Positions 8,098 through 16,400 of a DNA stretch of 48,634 nt are shown one piece after another (position 1 is the stretch's first letter; the number at the start of each line of letters is the position of its first letter). The translations under genes and the position numbers were made by a program. Where the stretch lies: positions 1 to 48,634 of the forward strand of contig JAPLTN010000022.1 of the NCBI GenBank assembly GCA_026398135.1. The letters run 5' to 3'. This DNA comes from Verrucomicrobiota bacterium. GTDB lineage: Bacteria > Verrucomicrobiota > Verrucomicrobiia > Opitutales > Opitutaceae. The notes under the pieces are model-generated. The model was not told the DNA's origin, ran no database searches, and saw nothing but the letters and a program-made list of their open reading frames with translations.

Positions 8098-11000
8098 ATG
8101 CGTAATCGTAACCAAAGCTGTCGGGGTTTTGCTTTGTTAATCACCGTGGTGCTCACTGCGTTCCTGGTGCTTATCCTCGTATCGCTGGCCTCCTTTACCC
8201 GCGTGGAAACTCAAGTGGCGGGCAACAGCCAGAAACTGCAACAAGCCCGGCAAAACGCCCTTTTCGGCCTGCAAGTGGCGCTGGGCCAGCTGCAAAAGTA
8301 CGCCGGCCCCGATCAACGTGTGACCGCCCGTGCCGACCTTACCGCCACCGCGACCAATCCTGCGACCAATCCTTATTATACCGGAGTTTGGGATGCCGCC
8401 GCCGCCGCCACCGCGGCTGGCGATGCCCGCACTCGTACCGCCACGGAGGAAGCCAACGGCAAGCTCAACCCGGTTTTACCGCTGGCCTGGCTGGTAAGTG
8501 GCAACGAAATTGCTAGCCTCTCTCCTGTATTTATCGATCACAGCACGGCGAGTACGGACATGACAAAAGATCGAGCTAAAGAACTGAGTGGCCCCGTTAC
8601 CTTGGTCAAAGCCACCGCCGCCGGAGCTGGTGATGCGGTCATCGTGCCGAAAGTGGAAATCACCAGTGATCAGATGACCGGTTTCTCCGGAGCGCAACCG
8701 ATCGGTAATTATGCCTACTGGGTGGGTGACGAGGGTGTGAAAGCCAAACTCAACGTGGTCGATCCTTACACTCCCCGGCCCGCAGCCGGCAACGCCGCCG
8801 CCTTCAACCCCACCAGCCTGCAATCTTACTATCGCGGGGTATCCGCCCAACGCTTCGGCTTGGAAACTGTGGATGATGCGGCGACCGCTTCGAGCAAACT
8901 GAGTGTATTGTACAACCCCACGGCCAACACCGTGGATTCCGCCATTTTACTACAGAATTTAAATAAAATCATCCCGTATCCTTCAGCCAGATTAGCCGGG
9001 TTTGACGGGGCCACCCTGACCGCCCGATTTCACGATCTCACCGCCTATAGCAACGGCCTGCTCACCAACACTGCGGCGGGGGGCCTGCGCAGCGACCTCA
9101 GCTGGCACTTCGCCCAGCCCGACGCCACCGACGGTCTGGATAAAGCCAGCATGCTGGATTTACTCGAACAGGCTACGTATCCAGTAAAAATAAAAGACTC
9201 AACGAATCCCAAATGGCAGGCCTTGAAGGCCTTTTATAATACTCCGGTAAGCAACGGAACGACGGATATTGTCCTGCCCTCACCGGATAACACCACAAAT
9301 CCTATCTTCCCCATTTTTTTACAGGCGCGGTTTTTCTTTGGCTGCAGTTCCGACGCATCAGGCACTTATCTCAATGCGCGAGTGGCTTTTGTTTTTGCCA
9401 ATCCCTATAATGTTACACTCAATGTTCAACCAATTCGTGTTAGGTTGTATGCCCGTGGTGCTCCAATTACTATTACTGCGACGCCGGGAACTCAGACACC
9501 AGTATTGAAAAACGTTTTAACATTATACGCTGACAATAACACACCTAAAAATAAGGATGATGATCCACTCTTAGACACCTACGTAACACCAGCCTTTACA
9601 CTGGCGCCAGGCAAGGCGAAGGTATTCTCTCTAAAAAATAACACGAACGGAGGCATCCCCGATGTTGAGCTTACAGAAGGCTTGGAAAATGATAAAACCG
9701 TCAGTGTGAAGTTAACTAACGTAGAATATAACCCAGGCTCAAACAATACTTGGGTTCTCAAGAGTGCCGTACAACAGTATCATTTTAAAGCGGAGGATGT
9801 AAATACCCAACGTGAAATCGTTTTCCTCGGTATTCTTGGCATGCAGAATTTTACATATTCGAATTCTGATAAATCGTTTTACGGTTGTGGGTATACGCTA
9901 CATTTTAAATTGCCCTCGGAATTCCTTCCCCCTAATCAGCAAAATCAGCAAATACGCTGGCTTCAGGATATGAATCCGCGAACCAACAGGCAAGGTCAAC
10001 CCGCCACAGCAAATGTCAGCGGGCAAGGAATAAATACTAGTATTACTTATCTCACTAAGTACAATAATCTTAAAGAAGAATTTAGCAGCAGTCTAGGCAG
10101 CGCAGACATACCTTGGGGCGGGGCGGTTTCCGGGGACCCAGAAAAAGGCAAAACCCAGGCGATACTTTTTAACCTTCCCGTGTCACCAATGGGATCGGCT
10201 CCCGGCTGGCCTGCCATTATTTCGCTGGGGCAACTGCAACACGCCAACATAAGCACACGCGCGTGGCAACCTACTTACCCCATTGGTAACAGCTATGCCT
10301 CGCTCTTTACGAAGCGCGATGAAACCCTATCGCTGCAGTCCGTTCCGTCTAATCTTACCCGCGACGATAAATACTATGATATTTCTTATCTTTTGAATGA
10401 AAAACTTTGGGATAAATATTATTTTTCCAGCGTGCCGCAAACTCCCGGTATCTATAATCCCGCCACCGATACTCTGCCCAATAGTCGCTACTATCCGCTT
10501 ACCCGGCCCGGTGGGGTTCTTCCTGCTCAAAACGAACTAACCGAAAATGGATTGGCCGCCGCTTCACGCCTGCTTGTCAATGGAGCCTTTAATGTAAACT
10601 CCACGTCCGTGCAAGCTTGGCGAGCTTTGTTCACGTCTTTCCGCGGACTTGCTTATAATAGCGAAAGCAATCTGAGCGGTCCCTTTCCCCGCACTCCTTA
10701 CCAAAGTGGTGCCAGTTCTAACGCGCAAACGGTCACGGATGATAATGCCTGGTCCGGTTTCCGGAACCTCACCGACGCCAATATCAACGCGTTGGCCACC
10801 CAAATGGTTAAACAAGTACGCCTGCGAGGACCTTTCCGTTCCTTGGGCGATTTTGTAAATCGCCGACTCATGGACCCCGCCGCTGACCTTGGCAACTTGG
10901 GTTTACGCGGTGCCTTGCAAGCGGCGATCGACACGGCTGGACTTAATGATGAATTCAACGACACGGCAAATTCCACTGCCTTTAATGCGTTTTCCCCCTC

Positions 11001-11319
11001 CAACGTAGTCACCAGCCGTTCGACCGCGGCCCCGGGCTGGTTACTACAAGGTGACCTTCTACAGGGTTTGGCACCCATATTAAGTGCGCGTTCCGATACC
11101 TTTATCATTCGTGCTTACGGGGACAGCACCGACCCGATCAGCACCGCCAATGGCGCCACCCCGCCCCGGGTTTACTGTGAGGCGGTGGTGCAGCGCCTGC
11201 CGGATTTTGTCAGTACAGCCGACGCCGCCGATGCCACCACCCTCAATGCAACCAACGCCCAGTTCGGACGCCGCTTTGTGATTACTCATTTCCGCTGGCT
11301 GACCGAAAGTGATCTTTAA
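8098..11319 (+). CDS. Large protein with type IV pilin/PilX-like N-terminus (Verrucomicrobial cassette type)
   Basis: A 1073-residue protein. After a short basic leader, RGFALLITVVLTAFLVLILVS forms one N-terminal membrane helix, as in prepilin-like and PilX-like proteins. The next block (NSQKLQQARQNALFGLQVALGQLQKYAGPD) looks like the amphipathic helix continuing from it. The long remainder is a large predicted extracytoplasmic domain without a motif I recognise. Size and N-terminus resemble proteins of the Verrucomicrobial 'Verru_Chthon cassette A' kind, but that identification is tentative. ATG 8098 was preferred over the longer frame from 8005 because it places the basic residues directly before the helix. 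The middle (about 9170-10100) is more AT-rich than either end. A small exported protein follows after three bases, so the two are probably co-expressed. Confidence 0.6.
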   Translation: MRNRNQSCRGFALLITVVLTAFLVLILVSLASFTRVETQVAGNSQKLQQARQNALFGLQVALGQLQKYAGPDQRVTARADLTATATNPATNPYYTGVWDAAAAATAAGDARTRTATEEANGKLNPVLPLAWLVSGNEIASLSPVFIDHSTASTDMTKDRAKELSGPVTLVKATAAGAGDAVIVPKVEITSDQMTGFSGAQPIGNYAYWVGDEGVKAKLNVVDPYTPRPAAGNAAAFNPTSLQSYYRGVSAQRFGLETVDDAATASSKLSVLYNPTANTVDSAILLQNLNKIIPYPSARLAGFDGATLTARFHDLTAYSNGLLTNTAAGGLRSDLSWHFAQPDATDGLDKASMLDLLEQATYPVKIKDSTNPKWQALKAFYNTPVSNGTTDIVLPSPDNTTNPIFPIFLQARFFFGCSSDASGTYLNARVAFVFANPYNVTLNVQPIRVRLYARGAPITITATPGTQTPVLKNVLTLYADNNTPKNKDDDPLLDTYVTPAFTLAPGKAKVFSLKNNTNGGIPDVELTEGLENDKTVSVKLTNVEYNPGSNNTWVLKSAVQQYHFKAEDVNTQREIVFLGILGMQNFTYSNSDKSFYGCGYTLHFKLPSEFLPPNQQNQQIRWLQDMNPRTNRQGQPATANVSGQGINTSITYLTKYNNLKEEFSSSLGSADIPWGGAVSGDPEKGKTQAILFNLPVSPMGSAPGWPAIISLGQLQHANISTRAWQPTYPIGNSYASLFTKRDETLSLQSVPSNLTRDDKYYDISYLLNEKLWDKYYFSSVPQTPGIYNPATDTLPNSRYYPLTRPGGVLPAQNELTENGLAAASRLLVNGAFNVNSTSVQAWRALFTSFRGLAYNSESNLSGPFPRTPYQSGASSNAQTVTDDNAWSGFRNLTDANINALATQMVKQVRLRGPFRSLGDFVNRRLMDPAADLGNLGLRGALQAAIDTAGLNDEFNDTANSTAFNAFSPSNVVTSRSTAAPGWLLQGDLLQGLAPILSARSDTFIIRAYGDSTDPISTANGATPPRVYCEAVVQRLPDFVSTADAADATTLNATNAQFGRRFVITHFRWLTESDL

Positions 11320-11322
11320 CCT

Positions 11323-12078
11323 ATGCACGCTCCGTTTAAATCCTTGGTTTTCGCCCTTGCCTCGTTAACCGCCAGCCTGGCTTGGGCGCAAACCCCGAAC
11401 CCGGACCCCAATCTGGAGCGCACGGTGGACTTCAAATGGTGCGGCGTGTTTTTTGGCGATAACCAGCCGGAGCTTTATATAAAAACAAACGGGCAGCCGG
11501 AAAAACTCGATATTCCGCCCTTTCAACTCTCCGCCGTTGTTCGTTATCGCGGGAAAAACCCGATGGTGATCTATACCAAACGCAAAGGGGAAAGTCCGGG
11601 CAAGCCTGATGAACTGGAGCCGATCGGTAGTTACCTGCTGGATGCGGATTGGTCGCAGGTTTTGTTATTTTTCTACCCCAAAGGGGCGGGTCAGATCGGG
11701 GTGAGTCCGGTGAAGGATGATCCCACAGTTTATAAACAAGGGAAACTGCGTATTATCAATGTGACCACCGCAGATCTCGGACTGAGTGTGAACGAGGACC
11801 TCAGCCAGATAAAATCAGGGGAGATTAAATACTTTGACTTGCCGGCGGCTAAGAAGCAGGTGCCTGTTCGCTACGCAATCATCGATGCGGACAAATGGCG
11901 TTGGAAGGGGAGTAATATATTCAGCCTTCCGCCGCAGGCAAGGGTTACCGTGGTTATAGCCAAGACGGATGCCAATACATTCAAAGCCGTGGACGAGTTT
12001 GGCGAGCGCTACGCGAATGGCGAATTACAAGTCTTCTCCTTTGAACAAACCGACGAGCCCCAGCCCAAGAATAACTAA
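11323..12078 (+). CDS. Exported protein of unknown function, partner of the pilin-like protein
   Basis: A 251-residue protein with a clear signal peptide (FKSLVFALASLTASLAWA, cleavage after the Ala before QTPN). The mature part is soluble and beta-rich, with no catalytic motif I can name. It contains a repeated strand pattern (PVRYAIIDADKWRWKGSNIF, ARVTVVIAKTDAN) and a charged C-terminus (EQTDEPQPKNN). It starts three bases after the stop of the large pilin-like gene, so translation coupling is likely and the two may form one surface or secretion component. Its stop codon is directly overlapped by the first base of a palindromic element at 12078. Confidence 0.6.
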   Translation: MHAPFKSLVFALASLTASLAWAQTPNPDPNLERTVDFKWCGVFFGDNQPELYIKTNGQPEKLDIPPFQLSAVVRYRGKNPMVIYTKRKGESPGKPDELEPIGSYLLDADWSQVLLFFYPKGAGQIGVSPVKDDPTVYKQGKLRIINVTTADLGLSVNEDLSQIKSGEIKYFDLPAAKKQVPVRYAIIDADKWRWKGSNIFSLPPQARVTVVIAKTDANTFKAVDEFGERYANGELQVFSFEQTDEPQPKNN

Positions 12079-12219
12079 TACCAAGTCCCGATGAATTTAG
12101 ACTTTGTCACAATGTAGAACCGGTCGGTGACCGGTTCCGCCCTCTAAACCGTACCGGTCAGCGACCGGTGCCACACCCATTATCGTTTCATAAGTCTAAA
12201 ACCATGGGGGAATTGGTAT
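12078..12219. repeat. Palindromic element A (142 bp)
   Basis: The ends are imperfect inverted repeats: ATACCAAGTCCC...TTTAGACT (12078-12103) pairs with AGTCTAAA...GGGAATTGGTAT (12193-12219). Inside are two hairpins built on ACCGGT: AACCGGTC-GGT-GACCGGTT (~12119-12137), and a second ACCGGTC-AGC-GACCGGT (~12154-12170). It begins on the last base of the preceding stop codon and abuts element B. It has a MITE- or REP-like architecture without a transposase. Confidence 0.6.
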
Positions 12220-12220
12220 C

Positions 12221-12393
12221 ATACCATTTCGCGTTCAAACGTATAAAAACGGAGTGATGCCCAATTCCGATTGTAGGGACGTCGCTCGCCGACGTCCGCG
12301 CTCGCCCAGCGCAAATCGCACGGCACGGCATTCGCGAGCGAACGCCGTGCGGGAGATAATGAGTTTTTTATATTATAGAATGCGAAATGGTAT
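12221..12393. repeat. Palindromic element B (173 bp)
   Basis: The ATACCATTTCGCG left end (12221-12233) is inverted at 12381-12393 (TGCGAAATGGTAT), and the similarity continues inward through AT-rich stretches (GTATAAAAAC versus GTTTTTTATA). Internal hairpins are GGACGTCG-CTCGC-CGACGTCC near 12277-12297 and a CACGGC...GCCGTG structure whose 27-base core (12325-12351) reappears inside hrpA at 14806-14832 with three mismatches. It abuts elements A and C. Confidence 0.6.
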
Positions 12394-12394
12394 A

Positions 12395-12648
12395 AATTCT
12401 CCGGCGGGGTCTGCGTTGAGGGCCAAACGGCAGGTCGCAAGGCGGGGAGGCGGGGGGGATCCCCGGAGGGGCTATCCCCCGCCTCCCCAACGCAACGGAG
12501 GCCGGAATCGCCCTCAACCCGCAGGGCGGGCGGGAAATACGCCTGGGCCGGCGTTGGACGCGGCGGGACATACCTTCCAAGTATGCCCGCGCCGCACCCG
12601 ACTTGGCCGAGTCGCATTTCCCCCCCGCGCAGACCCCGCCGGAGAATT
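12395..12648. repeat. Palindromic element C (254 bp) with perfect 21-bp terminal inverted repeats
   Basis: The arms at 12395-12415 and 12628-12648 are perfect reverse complements (AATTCTCCGGCGGGGTCTGC plus one G). Nested inside are TTGAGGGC (12416-12423) with GCCCTCAA (12510-12517), a G-rich arm 12444-12456 with its complement 12476-12488, a GCGGC...GCCGC hairpin near 12560-12595, and GGGAAATACG with CGCATTTCCC (one mismatch) closing the second branch. Folded, this gives a multi-branched, cloverleaf-like structure. No coding region is evident in it. Confidence 0.65.
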
Positions 12649-12857
12649 CAGGACCTCCCTTAAATAAACACCGGCTCGCCGGGCTAAAGTAGCAGAGCAC
12701 TGCGCAACCGGTATAAACGGCCGTGAAAATCAAGATAAAAATAACCATTAATTGAATACAAATTGCCCCTCAATCATACCCGGTCACGACCCAGGCTAAG
12801 GTGGCTGGGTTAGGTGCGGGTCAATTCCGGGCCCTCCTCACTTCTGGAAGATACTCA
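12649..12857. other. Intergenic stretch between palindromic array and tRNA-Leu
   Basis: About 210 bases with no supported gene. The stretch near 12720-12770 is AT-rich. Weak dyads such as CCGGCTCGCCGGG (12671-12683) are present, but nothing I would call a terminator or promoter with confidence. Confidence 0.4.
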
Positions 12858-12942
12858 TGGTGCCCGGGAGCGGACTCGAACCGCTACACCTTTCGGCACA
12901 GGCTTCTGAGACCTGCGTGTCTACCAATTCCACCACCCGGGC
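12858..12942 (-). tRNA. tRNA-Leu(CAG)
   Basis: The reverse strand reads GCCCGGG at the 5' end (base 12942), a D-arm with AATTGGTAGA, an anticodon stem CAGGT/GCCTG enclosing the loop CTCAGAA (anticodon CAG), a long variable arm typical of Leu tRNAs, a T-arm with GGTTCGAGTCC, and CCCGGGC-A-CCA at the 3' end. CCA is encoded. Total 85 bases. Confidence 0.95.
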
Positions 12943-13023
12943 AGGGAGGGATGGCAAAAGCACTCGGCATGGGCTTCGCAGGCAAGCCCGATTTTAGCAG
13001 GGTTTAGCCGGGGGATCGTAACT

Positions 13024-13302
13024 TCAGCCGTTAAACGCCGCCATGTCGCTGCGCGCGTGCTGCATTTCGGCCAAAATAACGTCCGTATGGTGCAACAACT
13101 GACGCCCCGCCGCCGTGATCGTCACCATGCGGCCCATGCGGTCAAATAGCCGGCAGCCCAAATCTCGCTCCAAGGCCTTGATCGCGTGGCTCACGGCGGA
13201 TTGTGTAAGCCCCATCTCTTTCGCGGCCTGCGTAAAGCTGCTCACGCGGGCCAGAGTGGAGAAGGCGAGGAGTTTGCGGCTATCGAGAATGGCGGGCGAC
13301 AT
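13024..13302 (-). CDS. Standalone LysR-type helix-turn-helix protein
   Basis: About 92 residues from ATG 13302. It contains only the N-terminal winged helix of LysR regulators: LDSRKLLAFSTLARVSSFTQ, then AAKEMGLTQSAVSHAIKALE, then a wing with GCRLFDRMGRMVTITAAGRQ, followed by the start of the linker helix. The ~200-residue effector domain is missing; the frame ends at a TGA (13024-13026). It could be a functional mini-regulator or the leftover of a truncated gene next to a tRNA. An in-frame ATG at 13341 would add 13 residues that do not look like a LysR start. It is divergent from hrpA. Confidence 0.6.
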   Translation of the reverse strand: MSPAILDSRKLLAFSTLARVSSFTQAAKEMGLTQSAVSHAIKALERDLGCRLFDRMGRMVTITAAGRQLLHHTDVILAEMQHARSDMAAFNG

Positions 13303-13447
13303 GGAAAAGGCGACGAGTTGCGAGGAGGTTGCCATGAGCACGATTCAAGCCACCGCCGCCGCAGAGGCTTAGCATGAGTCGATTTCATGCCATTGCTTCC
13401 GCGCGAGGGCTCGTTTCCGATGCGCAGGTCTCACTTCTGCGACCCGC

Positions 13448-16400
13448 ATGTCCGAATCCCAATCGTCTCCTAATCACACCGTTCCGGCCCCGCGTTTCCG
13501 CATCGAGTTTCCCGTCGATTTGCCGATCAGCGCGCGGGCTCCGGAGATCGTGGAATTGCTGGGGCGTCATCAGGTTTTGATTTTGGCCGGCGAGACGGGG
13601 TCGGGCAAAACCACCCAGATTCCCAAGATGTGTCTGGCGGCCGGCGGGGGCACGCGGGGCCAGATCGCCTGCACCCAGCCTCGACGCGTGGCGGCGCTTT
13701 CGGTTTCGCGGCGGGTGGCGGAGGAGCTCAACGTGACCTGGGGGCGCGAGGTGGGCTGCAAGATCCGTTTCGATGACCGCACCGGGCGCGACACGGTGGT
13801 CAAATTTATGACCGACGGCATGTTGCTCGCCGAGGTCCAGTCCGACCCTCTGTTGCGCGCCTACGACACCATCATTTTGGACGAGGCGCACGAGCGCTCG
13901 CTCAACATCGATTTCCTGCTCGGACATTTGCGCAACCTGCGGTTCAAGCGGCCCGAGCTGCGCATCGTGGTAACCTCGGCCACGATCGATACCGAGGTGT
14001 TTTCCAAGGCCTTCGACGACGCGCCTATCGTGCAAGTCTCGGGGCGCACGTTTCCGGTGGAGGTGATTTACGCGCCCTTGGATCAGCTCGGTTCGGATTC
14101 GGCCGAAGGCGATGAACCCGAGGCGCGGGCCGAGGCGCTGCATTATGTGGATGGCGCGGTGGAGGCGGTGGAACGCATCCTTTCCGACCGCGAGGCAAGC
14201 GGAGACATTCTCGTTTTTATGCCGGCGGAGCGGGACATCCGGGAAGCCTGCGAGCTGCTGGAGGGGCGGCATCGCCAGGCCGAGGTGATCCCGCTTTTCG
14301 GCCGCCTCTCGCAGGCGGAGCAGCAGCGGATTTTTGCCACTTCGCAGCGGCGCAAAATCATCGTCGCGACCAATATCGCCGAGACCTCGCTCACCCTGCC
14401 GGGCATCCGCTTCGTGGTCGATACGGGGCTGGCGCGGGTGAGTCGCTACGTGCCCGCCGCGCGCACCCGACGGCTGCCCATCGAGGCGGTGGCCCAGTCG
14501 AGCTGCGACCAGCGCAAGGGCCGCGCCGGACGCGTGGCCGAGGGCGTGTGCATCCGGCTCTACTCGGAGGAGGATTACAACGCGCGCCCGCGCTTCGCCC
14601 AACCCGAGATCCAGCGCGCCAATCTGGCGGACGTTATCCTGCGCATGAAGGCCTTCGGTCTGGGCGACATCGAGCGCTTCCCCTTCATCAACATGCCGGC
14701 GGTGAAATCGATCCGCGCCGGTTACGCGTTGCTGGAAGAGCTGGGGGCGATCGTAGGGTCCTCGCCTGCCGACGACCGCGCAGGGGTGGAGGTCCCGGCT
14801 CCGGAACGGCATTCGCAAGAGAACGCCCTGCGTTCCGGTGCCAGCCAAGCGAACGAGCTGACCCCGCTGGGGCGCGAGCTGGCCCGTCTGCCGGTCGATC
14901 CCACGGTGGGGCGCATGATTTTTCAGGCGCGCGAGGAGCGGGCCTTGCACGAGGTGCTGGTCATCGCGGCCGGGCTTTCGATTCAGGACCCGCGCGAGCG
15001 CCCGATGGATGCCCGCGAAAAAGCCGACGCCGCGCACCGGCGCTTCGTGCACCCGGATTCGGACTTCCTGACCTTGCTCGCCATCTGGGAGACCTTTCAC
15101 GACGAACTGGAGCGGTTGTCCCAGGCGCGCCTGCGGCGGTTTTGTCGCGACCACTTTTTGAGCTACACCCGCATCCGCGAGTGGCGCGACATCTACGCGC
15201 AATTGCTCGATGTGCTGGTGACGCGGAAGGATTTTAAGATGAGCTCGGTGTTCGACGGCGTGGCACCGGCTGATCGGACTCCGGATAAAATCGCCTCGGG
15301 CTCGCCCGGCTACCGCGCCATTCATCGCAGCATTCTTTCCGGACTTTTGGGCAACATCGCCGCGCGCGACGAGGAGGCGGGCGGTTTCCGCGCCAGCCAT
15401 GACCGACGCATCGCGATGTTTCCCGGCTCCGCACTGCACGTGCGCGACGAGCCGAGGAAAAAGCCCGCCGATGCCCGCCAAGGTGCGGCCAAGGCGGCCG
15501 CAGCCAAAGCGCCGCGCTGGATCATGGCGGCCGAGATCATGGAGACCTCGCGGCTGTATGCGCGCACCGCGGCGCGGCTCGACCCGGCCTGGGCGCTCGA
15601 ACTGGGGCGTCACCTGTTGAAGGTTTCGCACAGCGAGCCGTTTTGGAATGTCGATGCCGGCCGCGTGATGGTGAAGCAGCGCACCCGGCTCTACGGGCTG
15701 GAGATGGAGAACCGCGCCGTGTCCTACGGGAAAATCAACCCGGCCCACGCCACCGAGATTTTTATCCGCGAGGCGCTGGTGAACGACGTGATCACCTGGC
15801 CGCTCGATTTTCTCGCCCACAACCGCGAGGTGCGCGACGAATTGGAGCATCTGCTCACCCGCGCGCGCGACACCGGATTCCTGAATCTGGACGAAGCGTT
15901 GTATCGGTTTTATGCCGACCGTCTTCAACCCGGGCGCGCCTCCGATGCCCCGGAGGACGGCGTCTCGGCGGTGCAGGATCTGGTCGCGCTGGTGCGGGAG
16001 CGGCGGGGCAGGTTTCCGCGTTTTCTCATGCTCGCCCCCGAGGATTTGCGCGACCCGGCCAGCATCCCGGTGGACGAGGTGGCGTTTCCCGCCGCGCTGC
16101 CGCTCGGCCAGAGCGCGCTGCCGCTTAGTTACACCTATCGCCCCGGCCAGCCGGACGACGGCGTGACGCTCGACATCTCGCCGGCCGATGCGGCGCGGCT
16201 TACTCCAATCGCGCTCGATTGGGCGGTGCCGGGGCACCTCGCGTTGAAGGTCGAGCATTACCTCTCGTCGTTGCCCAAGGAGGCGCGCCGCCTGTTCGTG
16301 CCGCTGGCGGAAACGGTGAAGCAGCTTGCCGCCGCCGTCGCTGCGCGTGACCGCCTGACCGACCGCCGCGAGGCCTTGCCCGACGCGCTCGCCGCGTGCC

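Noticed and set aside
12254-12748. Open frames across the palindromic array on both strands
   Set aside because: They run through inverted repeats and their products are Arg/Pro-rich; the region is explained by palindromes.
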